This document shows, one piece after another, positions 1 to 5,891 of a DNA stretch of 13,490 nucleotides. Under the pieces are notes generated by a model. The model ran no database searches, had not been told where the DNA came from, and was given only the letters and a program-made list of their open reading frames with translations. The translations under genes were made by a program, and so were the position numbers. Source of the DNA: JBAVQS01 sp049694275 (GTDB taxonomy: Bacteria; Chloroflexota; Anaerolineae; UBA4142; SHND01). Each line of letters opens with the position of its first letter. The stretch's first letter is position 1. The stretch spans positions 1 through 13,490 of the forward strand of contig JBAVQS010000407.1 in assembly GCA_049694275.1 (NCBI GenBank). Direction: 5' to 3'.

Positions 1-159
1 CCTTCTGCTGCGAAGGCCGCGCCGCGGGTCGCCGCGCGCAAGTTGCCTCATCCGGAAGGGAAGGCCCATCGTCCGGCGGACAATCACCCCTGGCGACATA
101 TGCCCGTTGGGCGCGCCGTCTTCCTGCTTCGCAAAAAGAGCTCATCTCCAAAACTTTGA
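1..159 (+). CDS. 3' end of an unidentified gene, possibly a transposase C-terminal tail
   Basis: Frame 1 is open from the left edge to a TGA at 157-159 and gives 52 residues; the start lies outside the window. Codon third positions are strongly G/C, as in the neighbouring real genes. The peptide is basic and contains PADNHPWR followed by HMPVGRAVFLL. From memory, short Pro-rich tails carrying an HPWR(R) motif end several transposase families, which would fit the repeat-rich DNA just downstream. That is a weak family clue, and no catalytic domain is visible. It could equally be the basic tail of an unrelated protein. The coding call is moderately sure; the identity is not. Confidence 0.45.
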   Translation, partial: PSAAKAAPRVAARKLPHPEGKAHRPADNHPWRHMPVGRAVFLLRKKSSSPKL

Positions 160-170
160 CGCACACCCGC

Positions 171-199
171 AAAAAAGACGGCGGCTGTTGCAAAGCCGC
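171..199 (-). terminator. Possible intrinsic terminator on the minus strand
   Basis: A 6-bp GC stem (181-186 GCGGCT with 194-199 AGCCGC, 7-nt loop) is followed on the minus strand, after 4 nt, by six T (176 to 171). It could stop read-through from the rsmE end. The 4-nt gap before the T-run makes it imperfect. Confidence 0.4.
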
Positions 200-202
200 G
201 CC

Positions 203-383
203 TGTCATTGCGAGAATCCCATCCCGCGTGCCGGGATGTTTTACTGGAATAAACTGTCATTGCGAGCGTTTTGTGCGAAGCAATCTGGTTTGCGCGGTCG
301 AGATTGCCACGTCGCAACCCTGGCCTCCCGCCATACGGCGGACGAAGAACGCCAGGGGAGGCAAAGCGCTTCTCGCAATGACA
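203..383. repeat. Palindromic MITE-like repeat of the TGTCATTGCGAG family
   Basis: The 12-mer TGTCATTGCGAG occurs at 203-214 and again at 255-266. Its exact reverse complement CTCGCAATGACA is at 372-383, so 255-383 is a 129-bp element with perfect 12-bp terminal inverted repeats. A second inverted pair is nested inside (GCAATCT 280-286, AGATTGC 301-307), and a third pairs around CCTGGCCTCCC (319-329) with the GCCAGGGGAGGC side (351-362). The 203-254 segment looks like a broken second copy with its own hairpin (ATCCCG 221-226, CGGGAT 232-237). I see no transposase in it, so it would be non-autonomous. Similar TCATTGCGAG...GAAGCAATCT elements are scattered in many bacterial genomes (from memory). 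Confidence 0.75.
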
Positions 384-448
384 CACTTGCTATTGTCATG
401 CCAAAGAGAATTGTAGCACAACCCCCCGCGCGGTTCAAACAGGGCCCG

Positions 449-482
449 AGACCCGAAGGGTTTTTGGAAACCCTTCGGGTCT
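449..482 (-). terminator. Strong hairpin just after rsmE
   Basis: Perfect 15-bp inverted repeat (449-463 and 468-482, 4-nt loop) starting 3 nt beyond the rsmE stop codon. There is no clear T-run after the stem on either strand. It is placed like the end of the dnaJ-prmA-rsmE transcript and may act as a terminator or a 3' stabilising structure. Confidence 0.6.
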
Positions 483-485
483 TGC

Positions 486-1223
486 CTAGCGTTCAGCCGC
501 ATCCATCTCCCCCCGCGCGAACAGGATGGCGCTGGCGGCGACGAGGCCGGCGGTTTCAGCGCGGAGGATGCGCGGCCCGAGGGTGATGGGCTGGACGGCA
601 TGGGAGCGCGCTTGCTCGATCTCACCGGCGGAGAGCCCCCCCTCCGGACCGATAAACAGGTGCACCGAGCCTTGCGGGCAAAGCGCGGTCCGCAGGTCAG
701 CCGCCCGTTCCCCTTCCCACGGGATGAGCGCACAGCCGCCGCCCGCCTGCGCCTGTTTCAGCGCCACCGCGAACAGGGTCGCATCCGCCAAGCGCGGAAT
801 CCGGGTCCGCCCCGACTGCTCGGCCGCTTCAACCAGGATTCGCTCCCAGCGCGCCCGTTTGTTGCGGCTGACATCGGAGGCGATGACTCGCTCGGTAACA
901 AGCGGGACAAAGGCGGCCACGCCGAGCTCGGTCCCTTTTTGCAGGATCCACTCAAACTTGTCCGCCTTGAGCAGGCCCTGATAGAGCGTCAGCTCCGTCC
1001 TCGCCTCGCGCGATTCCGTGAGCGTTTCGACGATCCGCCCGCGCACGAGCGCACGCGACACCTGGACCAGCTCGACGCGATATTCACGCCCCGTGTTATC
1101 GAGCGCGACGATTATCTCGCCGGGATGCAGGCGCAGCACGCCGTGCACTTGATGCGCCTGCGCCTCTCGCAAAATTAATTCGCCCTCGCTCAGGGCGCCG
1201 GGCGAAACAAAGAAACGGTGCAT
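486..1223 (-). CDS. rsmE: 16S rRNA (uracil1498-N3)-methyltransferase RsmE
   Basis: Predicted cytoplasmic SPOUT-class methyltransferase that uses S-adenosylmethionine to methylate N3 of U1498 in 16S rRNA of the 30S subunit. The protein is 245 aa, the usual RsmE length. An N-terminal PUA-like part begins MHRFFVSP. Family signatures follow: EQSGR (135-139), the cofactor-knot motif IGPEGG (191-196) and LGPRILRAETA (215-225). The ATG at 1223 was chosen because MHRFF is the classic RsmE N-terminus; the same frame stays open upstream into prmA, but that part is a shadow. The gene starts 13 bp after prmA in the same direction, so it is the third gene of the dnaJ-prmA-rsmE operon. The RBS is weak, with only GCGGAT close to the ATG. 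Family identification is very sure. Confidence 0.95.
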   Translation of the reverse strand: MHRFFVSPGALSEGELILREAQAHQVHGVLRLHPGEIIVALDNTGREYRVELVQVSRALVRGRIVETLTESREARTELTLYQGLLKADKFEWILQKGTELGVAAFVPLVTERVIASDVSRNKRARWERILVEAAEQSGRTRIPRLADATLFAVALKQAQAGGGCALIPWEGERAADLRTALCPQGSVHLFIGPEGGLSAGEIEQARSHAVQPITLGPRILRAETAGLVAASAILFARGEMDAAER

Positions 1224-1236
1224 ATCCGCAATGTCG

Positions 1237-2130
1237 CTAGACCTTTTCGGCCACCATGACGAGCCAGTCCTCTTCGCGGGTCGTTTCGCGCAGGACGAGC
1301 CCCGCCGGTTCCAGCGCTTTGGCGACGAGGTCGCGTTTGTCGGCCAGGATGCCGGACGCGACCAGGATGCCGTGGGGCGCGAGGTGGTGCGCCAGCGCGG
1401 GCGCGAGCTCGACAATGATCTCGGCCAGGATATTGGCCGCCACGATCTGGGCGTTGACCGATGGCTCGTCGGCGGTGATGCTCTGCCGGGAAACCGTGAC
1501 CCGGTCGGCCACGCCGCTGAGCTCGACATTCTTTTGCGCTGTCTCGACCGCAATCGGATCAATATCGCGGGCGTCAATCGCGGCGGCGCCATATTTCGCG
1601 CCGCCGATGGAGAGAATGCCCGAGCCGGTTCCGACGTCGAGCATCACATCGCCCGGACGGACATGGATTTCGAGCGCCGCGAGGCAGAGGCGCGTCGTCG
1701 GGTGGAGACCGGTGCCAAAGGCCATGCCGGGGTCCAGCTCGATCACCACTTCGCCCGGCTGGGGCGCGTAATCGAGCCAGGAGGGCTTGATGACCGTATG
1801 CTGGCCGACGTGGAGAATGGTATAGAACTTTTTCCAGGCGTTCGCCCAGTCCGCCTCTTCCAGCACCCGCGCCGTCAACTCGCCCAACGGGCGGAGCAGC
1901 GAGAGATGCCAGATGGCCTGCTCCAGCGCCTGCCGGTTCGCGTCGACCGATTCGTCCTGCAATAAAAACGCGCGTACCGTAAACGGTCGCGCGGGATCGA
2001 GAGTCTCACCCGGTTCCGGCGTTACCGTCTGCTCGACCACCGCGCCGCCATACGCATATTCATTGAATACGGCGGCCACGGCCTCGGCCCCTTCGGCATC
2101 CGCCGTCACGGCGAGTTCCAGCACATTCAC
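1237..2130 (-). CDS. prmA: Ribosomal protein L11 methyltransferase PrmA
   Basis: Class I SAM-dependent enzyme that trimethylates ribosomal protein L11. The 297-aa product has the expected two-part layout. An N-terminal L11-recognition domain of about 90 residues is followed by WANAWKKFY, the PrmA hallmark LDPGMAFGTGLHPTTRL (about 132-148), the SAM-binding glycine motif LDVGTGSGILS (164-174) and VAANILAEII (230-239). I chose the GTG at 2130 rather than the TTG at 2136. It gives the N-terminus MNVLEL, matching the family's MxWLEL pattern, and it lies 9 nt from AAAGGA, whereas the TTG is only 3 nt away. It starts 6 bp after the dnaJ stop, so translation is probably coupled. dnaJ-prmA-rsmE is a conserved bacterial order. 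Confidence 0.95.
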   Translation of the reverse strand: MNVLELAVTADAEGAEAVAAVFNEYAYGGAVVEQTVTPEPGETLDPARPFTVRAFLLQDESVDANRQALEQAIWHLSLLRPLGELTARVLEEADWANAWKKFYTILHVGQHTVIKPSWLDYAPQPGEVVIELDPGMAFGTGLHPTTRLCLAALEIHVRPGDVMLDVGTGSGILSIGGAKYGAAAIDARDIDPIAVETAQKNVELSGVADRVTVSRQSITADEPSVNAQIVAANILAEIIVELAPALAHHLAPHGILVASGILADKRDLVAKALEPAGLVLRETTREEDWLVMVAEKV

Positions 2131-2136
2131 ATTCAA

Positions 2137-3255
2137 TTATCCTTTGAGCGCATCTTTGAATACATCAAACAGGTTCCGGTCGCCCGCGCCGCTGCTGCCC
2201 GGCAGGGATTTGCCCAGTTCGCGCAGGAGCTCTTTTTGCTTGTCGTTCAACTTGGTCGGAACGACGACATGCGCCGTGACAATCAGATCGCCACGGCCAT
2301 TCCGCTTGAGATACGGCACGCCCTTGTTCCGGATCCGAAAGGACGCACCCGGCTGCGTCCCGGCCGGGATGTGCAGCTTTTCGTCGCCGTCGAGGGTCGG
2401 TACTTTGATCTCGTCGCCCAATGTCGCCTGCGCGATGTTCAGCGGCAGGTCGAGCAGCAAGTCCTGGTTGTCGCGCTTGAACAGCGGATGCGGCTTGACG
2501 GAAATCACCACAAAGAGATGTCCAGTAGGTCCGCCGCTGCTGCCCGATTCCCCCTCCCCCGCCAGGCGAATTTGAGTGCCATCGTCCACGCCAGGCGGGA
2601 CCTTGACCGAAATCTTGCGGGTCACCTGCACGCGCTTTTGGCCGCGGCATTCGTGGCAGGGCGTATTGACGACCTCCCCTTCGCCGTAACAGCGCGGGCA
2701 CGCGGTCACATTCATCACCGGGCCAAAGATGGATTGGCTCTGGCGGCGCACCTCGCCCGTCCCACGGCATTGAGGACAACGGACCGGAGTCGTGCCTGGC
2801 TCGGCACCGCTGCCGCGACACGAAGGGCAGCTTTCAAGCCGCGGAATATCCAGTTCCTTTTCCGCTCCAAAGACCGCCTCTTCAAAATCGAGCGCCAGCG
2901 TCGTCTTGAGATGGGAACCGGGCTGCGGACCGCGCCGCGCCGCGGTGCGCGCTCCTGCAAATCCGCCGCCAAAGAGCGTTTCGAACAGGTCGCCGAACGG
3001 AAAGTCGCCCATGTTAGGATCATACTGACCGCCGAGGCCGGCATGTCCATAGCGATCGTACAGGGAGCGCTTTTCGGAATCGGAGAGGACCTGGTAGGCC
3101 TCGTTGATTTCCTTGAATTTGACGGCCGAGCCGTCTTCCTTGTTAACGTCCGGGTGATACTGGCGCGCGAGACGATAATAAGAGCGCTTGATCTCGTCTT
3201 CGGTCGCGCCGCGGGAAACACCCAGAACTTCGTAATAGTCGCGTGCAGTTGACAT
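2137..3255 (-). CDS. dnaJ: Chaperone protein DnaJ (Hsp40)
   Basis: Co-chaperone that delivers unfolded clients to DnaK and stimulates its ATPase through the J-domain. The 372-aa product is a full type I DnaJ. It has a J-domain at 5-70 with HPD at 34-36, a Gly/Phe-rich linker around 84-105, and four CxxCxGxG-type zinc motifs at 143-150, 160-167, 186-193 and 200-207. The fourth is slightly divergent, CHECRGQK. The client-binding C-terminal domains follow. The ATG at 3255 was chosen because MSTARDYYEVLG is the standard J-domain opening; the 33 in-frame codons upstream overlap the promoter. No strong RBS precedes it. It is first in the operon with prmA and rsmE, with no dnaK, grpE or hrcA beside it. 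Confidence 0.96.
   Translation of the reverse strand: MSTARDYYEVLGVSRGATEDEIKRSYYRLARQYHPDVNKEDGSAVKFKEINEAYQVLSDSEKRSLYDRYGHAGLGGQYDPNMGDFPFGDLFETLFGGGFAGARTAARRGPQPGSHLKTTLALDFEEAVFGAEKELDIPRLESCPSCRGSGAEPGTTPVRCPQCRGTGEVRRQSQSIFGPVMNVTACPRCYGEGEVVNTPCHECRGQKRVQVTRKISVKVPPGVDDGTQIRLAGEGESGSSGGPTGHLFVVISVKPHPLFKRDNQDLLLDLPLNIAQATLGDEIKVPTLDGDEKLHIPAGTQPGASFRIRNKGVPYLKRNGRGDLIVTAHVVVPTKLNDKQKELLRELGKSLPGSSGAGDRNLFDVFKDALKG
2140..2145 (-). promoter_or_regulatory. RBS of prmA inside the end of dnaJ
   Basis: AAAGGA is read on the minus strand and forms the last two sense codons of dnaJ. It sits 9 nt from the GTG at 2130 and only 3 nt from the TTG at 2136, which decides the prmA start. Confidence 0.6.
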
Positions 3256-3281
3256 AGTCCAAAATAGACCAGGCAAATAAA

Positions 3282-3316
3282 AGACAGCGAATCGGTCCAG
3301 AGAACACCCGCTGTCT
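3282..3316 (-). promoter_or_regulatory. Inverted repeat in the dnaJ leader, attenuator-like
   Basis: Perfect 8-bp inverted repeat (AGACAGCG 3282-3289, CGCTGTCT 3309-3316, 19-nt spacer) lies between the dnaJ promoter and its ATG. On the minus strand the stem is followed at once by TTTATTT, so it could form a weak terminator or attenuator, or be an operator. It does not match the CIRCE element (TTAGCACTC-N9-GAGTGCTAA). Confidence 0.45.
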
Positions 3317-3325
3317 GGTAACAAG

Positions 3326-3354
3326 ATTATACCCAAAAGGATTTGTTTCGACAA
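3326..3354 (-). promoter_or_regulatory. Sigma70-type promoter of the dnaJ operon
   Basis: On the minus strand TTGTCG (3354-3349), a 17-bp spacer and a perfect TATAAT (3331-3326) give a near-ideal promoter with a leader of roughly 65 nt before the dnaJ ATG. The -35 box is part of a tandem TTGTCGAA direct repeat with an 11-bp period (3347-3354 and 3358-3365). Confidence 0.7.
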
Positions 3355-3389
3355 GTATTCGACAACCCCTCACCCCCAAGAATCAGTTG

Positions 3390-3398
3390 TGTTATACT
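3390..3398 (+). promoter_or_regulatory. Extended -10 promoter, probably giving a leaderless mRNA
   Basis: TGTTATACT is an extended -10 box (TGn plus TATACT at 3393-3398) with no recognisable -35. Its end is 7 nt before the ATG at 3406, so transcription would be expected to begin at or next to the start codon. No Shine-Dalgarno sequence is present, which agrees with a leaderless transcript. Confidence 0.55.
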
Positions 3399-3405
3399 CG
3401 TGAAT

Positions 3406-4539
3406 ATGTTCTACCGTTTTCTCGCGCTGTTGGTGGGCAGCCTCCTGCTGACCGCCGGGTGCGCACCCGATCCGACCGCCACGTCCACTACTGCCGTGCG
3501 CACCCTCCCGGCTCCGACCGCGGCGGCGACGCGCCCCCCGGCAACAGCCCAGCCGGCAACCAGCCTTCCGCGCACGCCCCTGCCAGTTGCAACCGGCGCG
3601 GGCAGCCGGCCCAATGGCAAATTCGTTTTTGCGCCGGGGGATGGGACCCTCTGGATTCAGGACGCCGCCAGCGGGCACGCCCAGTTGCTCGTCAAGGGCT
3701 CGGCCACCTCCTTTGCCGATTCGCCGGCCTTTGCGCCCGATGGCAAGCAGATAGTGTATACGGTGAATGGATTTGATGCCCAGGGACTCGGCCAGACCCG
3801 GATTGACCTGATCGACGCCGACGGACGGAACGCCCGCGTGTTCTTGCTCCCGCCGGACATCAAGACCGCGCTCAACTGGCCCGTCATTTCGCCCGATGGC
3901 AAGTGGGTTTATTACACCGCTTCCTATCCGGTTCCGCCGAACAAGCAGCACACCGAGATCCAACGTATGCCGATTGCAGGGGGCGCGGCGCAAACCCTCG
4001 CGCCGGACGCCGAAAAGGGCGTCCTCTCTCCCGATGGCAAACAGCTCGCCTTTGTGCGCTTTAACTTTACGACCTTTGGCGCATCCCTCTGGATCGGCGA
4101 TGCGGACGGCAAGAATCCGCGCCAGATCATGAGCGAGGATGTGTTTGCGACGATCGGCGCGCCGAGCTTTTCGCCCGACGGCGCGTGGCTCTTGTTCGCC
4201 GCGTCCGGCCCGCCGTTACATCCGTTGCCCAGCGCGCTCAACCTCCCGCCGCCGGAATGTGCGCCGCGCCTCCTGTGCCTCCTCGCGGCCCCAGCCCAGG
4301 CCGACGGGCTGCCGTGGGACCTCTGGCTCATCAGCACGGACGGCAAGCAGTACAAACAACTGACCCGGGTCGGCGCCGACAGCCCTGCGCCCGCCTGGTC
4401 ACGCGATGGCAAGACGGTCGCCTTTTTCGACACGAACGGGATTTACCGGGTCGATATCGAGACGCACGCGATATCGCTCATCAGCAAGAATGGCGGGCAC
4501 GGCGCGTTCGCGTGGTGGGAACCGCCCGGAGCGCCGTAA
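3406..4539 (+). CDS. Lipoprotein with TolB/WD40-like (PD40) beta-propeller
   Basis: Predicted lipid-anchored extracytoplasmic protein of 377 aa; the function is not known beyond the fold. A type II signal peptide (1-18) ends in LTAG before Cys19, the likely lipidation site, although the -3 residue is Thr rather than the usual Leu. A Thr/Pro/Ala-rich linker (20-70) spaces the domain from the membrane, a style common in Chloroflexota lipoproteins. From 71 to the end, PD40 blades are seen: FAPDGKQIVY (109-118), ISPDGKWVYY (161-170), LSPDGKQLAF (207-216), FSPDGAWLLF (255-264) and WSRDGKTVAF (331-340). A Pro-rich insert at 267-303 carries two cysteines (285, 291). The ATG at 3406 was chosen because it opens directly into the signal peptide; a GTG at 3400 is an alternative. 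It is divergent from dnaJ and has no Tol/Pal partners nearby. A protein-protein or ligand-binding role is likely. Confidence 0.85.
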   Translation: MFYRFLALLVGSLLLTAGCAPDPTATSTTAVRTLPAPTAAATRPPATAQPATSLPRTPLPVATGAGSRPNGKFVFAPGDGTLWIQDAASGHAQLLVKGSATSFADSPAFAPDGKQIVYTVNGFDAQGLGQTRIDLIDADGRNARVFLLPPDIKTALNWPVISPDGKWVYYTASYPVPPNKQHTEIQRMPIAGGAAQTLAPDAEKGVLSPDGKQLAFVRFNFTTFGASLWIGDADGKNPRQIMSEDVFATIGAPSFSPDGAWLLFAASGPPLHPLPSALNLPPPECAPRLLCLLAAPAQADGLPWDLWLISTDGKQYKQLTRVGADSPAPAWSRDGKTVAFFDTNGIYRVDIETHAISLISKNGGHGAFAWWEPPGAP

Positions 4540-4779
4540 AGAGCGAAACCCGGACCGCGAGAATCGCGGCTCGTTCCTCGTCCGTGAATCCCTTGGACGG
4601 CTTTTTGATCGCGGGGGTGCTCTTGGCGGACCTATGCGTGTCCTTCTTTGTGCATGAGAGCCTGGGCCGCGAAAGACGCGAAAGGTCATAAAAACCGCGA
4701 CCATCCGCCTTGAAATTGACGTATAATATGATGTATAGAGAAGACGGGAAAGCGGGTATTCCCGAGGAGACATTACGCT
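4540..4779. other. Spacer between lipoprotein gene and PIN remnant
   Basis: No convincing gene was seen in six frames. It holds a short hairpin (CCGCGA 4555-4560, TCGCGG 4564-4569, 3-nt loop, no T-run), which is a poor terminator candidate for the lipoprotein gene. It also holds a 9-bp tandem (CGCGAAAGA starting at 4668, CGCGAAAGG at 4677) of a kind common in intergenic DNA, and the AT-rich promoter candidate around 4710-4739. No VapB-like antitoxin gene is recognisable before the PIN fragment. Confidence 0.5.
4710..4739 (+). promoter_or_regulatory. Candidate promoter(s) upstream of PIN remnant and hydrolase
   Basis: An AT-rich patch stands out in GC-rich surroundings. A perfect TATAAT lies at 4722-4727 but its -35 region (GACCAT) is poor. 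An overlapping alternative is TTGAAA (4710-4715), 18 bp, TATAGA (4734-4739). Either would drive the PIN fragment, the hydrolase and the reductase. Confidence 0.45.
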
Positions 4780-4881
4780 ATGAATGCGATCCTGATTGAT
4801 GCCAATATATTCGTTTACGTCTTTGATCAAAACGACCCGGTACGCCAGGAACGGGCAGAAACCGGAGGTGACAATGACTAA
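4780..4881 (+). pseudogene. Truncated VapC-like PIN-domain gene (N-terminal remnant)
   Basis: A 33-residue frame opens MNAILIDANIFVYVFDQ and continues NDPVRQERAE, the typical N-terminus of a PIN-domain ribonuclease of the VapC toxin type. It includes the first metal-binding Asp (D7) and the conserved Asn9. A good RBS (GAGGAG 4764-4769) lies 10 nt upstream. After about residue 27 the similarity stops and TAA follows at 4879-4881; a PIN domain normally runs to about 130 residues with further catalytic acids, all missing here. The last 8 nt overlap the start of the hydrolase gene. It is best explained as a toxin gene cut by a deletion or insertion. It cannot be an active nuclease but could serve as a translated leader. 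No antitoxin gene is visible. Confidence 0.7.
4864..4868 (+). promoter_or_regulatory. RBS of the hydrolase gene within the PIN remnant
   Basis: GGAGG lies 5 nt before the ATG at 4874 and inside the last codons of the PIN remnant. It decides the hydrolase start in place of the 26 in-frame upstream codons and suggests translational coupling with the remnant. Confidence 0.7.
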
Positions 4882-5866
4882 CAAGATGGTTGTGCGAAAA
4901 AAGCGAGGGGTGTCTGTCGGCGCAGGGGTAGGGACGCTCGTCGTCGCGCCTTTGGCGCTGGCCGCGGGGTGGATTGCCTATAGCACCTTTGGCATCAATC
5001 ATGCCGCGCCCCTTCCCAAGGCAATCCATGCCGATCAAAAGTTTTTCGTGGGGCGCTCGGGCGGCGGGCTGGCCTATTATGCGGACACGCGCGCCCCTGG
5101 CCGGCCGCTGGTGCTCATCCACAGCATCAACGCGGCGGGATCGGCCTATGAGATGCGCCCGTTGTTCGACCACTATCGCACCGCGCGTCCCGTCTATGCC
5201 CTCGACCTGCCGGGCTTTGGTTTCTCGGAGCGCGCCGACCGCATCTATGGGCCCCAGTTGTTCGAGGATGCCATCGTCGATTTTCTCGAAACGCAGGTCG
5301 GTCAGCCGGCCGATGTGATCGCTCTATCGTTGGGTTCCGAGTTTGCCGCCCGCGCGGCGCGGACGCGGCCCGAGTTTTTCCAGTCGCTCACCATGATCTC
5401 GCCGAGCGGGTTTGCCGCCGAGCCGCGCGAGATGGACAACAGTTCAGCCTACCAGGCGCTCTCCTACCCGCTGTGGGGACGCCCGCTCTATGACCTGATT
5501 GCGAGCCGGTCGAGCATCCAGTGGTTTTTGCAGCAGAGCTTTGAGGGGCCGGTCGATCAAGGGATGATCGATTACGACTATGCCACCGCGCATCAACCGG
5601 GCGCACACTATGCGCCGCTCTATTTCATCTCGGGCAAGCTGTTCACGCCGGACATTCGCACGTCCGTGTATAACCGGCTCACACTGCCAGTGCTGGTCCT
5701 CTTTGACCGGGACTATTTTGTCAGCTTTGCGATGCTCCCTGCCACTGTCAAGGAGCATCCGAACTGGCGCGCCGTGCGCGTCTATCCGACCAGGGGACTG
5801 CCCCAGTTTGAAAAGCTGGACGAGGTGACGGCGGCGCTGGATTCTTTCTGGAAAGAATCCGTGTAA
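4874..5866 (+). CDS. Membrane-anchored alpha/beta hydrolase-like protein, atypical triad
   Basis: Alpha/beta hydrolase fold protein of 330 aa; substrate unknown. A basic N-terminus (KKR at 9-11) and a hydrophobic segment at about 17-36 suggest a signal anchor with the domain outside the cytoplasm. Fold marks are LVLIHSINAAGSAYE (79-93, strand and oxyanion loop), YALDLPGFGFSER (108-120) and the nucleophile elbow ALSLGSE (150-156) with Ser152. The elbow is A-x-S-x-G instead of G-x-S-x-G, and the loop reads HSIN where HG is usual. The acid is probably Asp280 in LFDRD. Where most relatives have GH-x-P, this protein reads TRGLPQFE (306-313), with Gly in place of the catalytic His. It may belong to a divergent or non-catalytic subgroup. 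The RBS is strong. It is followed 25 bp later by the reductase gene, probably one operon. Confidence 0.85.
   Translation: MTNKMVVRKKRGVSVGAGVGTLVVAPLALAAGWIAYSTFGINHAAPLPKAIHADQKFFVGRSGGGLAYYADTRAPGRPLVLIHSINAAGSAYEMRPLFDHYRTARPVYALDLPGFGFSERADRIYGPQLFEDAIVDFLETQVGQPADVIALSLGSEFAARAARTRPEFFQSLTMISPSGFAAEPREMDNSSAYQALSYPLWGRPLYDLIASRSSIQWFLQQSFEGPVDQGMIDYDYATAHQPGAHYAPLYFISGKLFTPDIRTSVYNRLTLPVLVLFDRDYFVSFAMLPATVKEHPNWRAVRVYPTRGLPQFEKLDEVTAALDSFWKESV
5839..5860 (+). repeat. Perfect hairpin at the 3' end of the hydrolase gene
   Basis: GGATTCTTTC (5839-5848), TG, GAAAGAATCC (5851-5860) form a 10-bp perfect inverted repeat spanning the last codons. No T-run follows, so it is not a classic terminator. 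It lies 31 bp before the reductase start and could tune mRNA stability or the relative expression of the two genes. Confidence 0.5.
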
Positions 5867-5891
5867 TTCTATTTGATATAGGAGAACAACG

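Noticed and set aside
203..383. CRISPR array
   Set aside because: Only two direct copies of a 12-mer plus an inverted one, with no regular spacers and no cas genes.
1224..1592. N-terminal extension of the rsmE frame
   Set aside because: It overlaps prmA out of frame, and the protein family starts at MHRFF (1223).
2236..3252. Plus-strand open frame (338 codons) opposite dnaJ
   Set aside because: Antisense to a well-conserved DnaJ including its zinc motifs; no recognisable protein family.
3256..3405. CIRCE operator at the dnaJ promoter
   Set aside because: No TTAGCACTC-N9-GAGTGCTAA match; the inverted repeat present has another sequence and spacing.
4732..4800. 22-codon frame before the PIN remnant (ATG at 4731) as an antitoxin
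   Set aside because: Too short, no AbrB/RHH-type motif, no RBS; it overlaps the PIN start out of frame.
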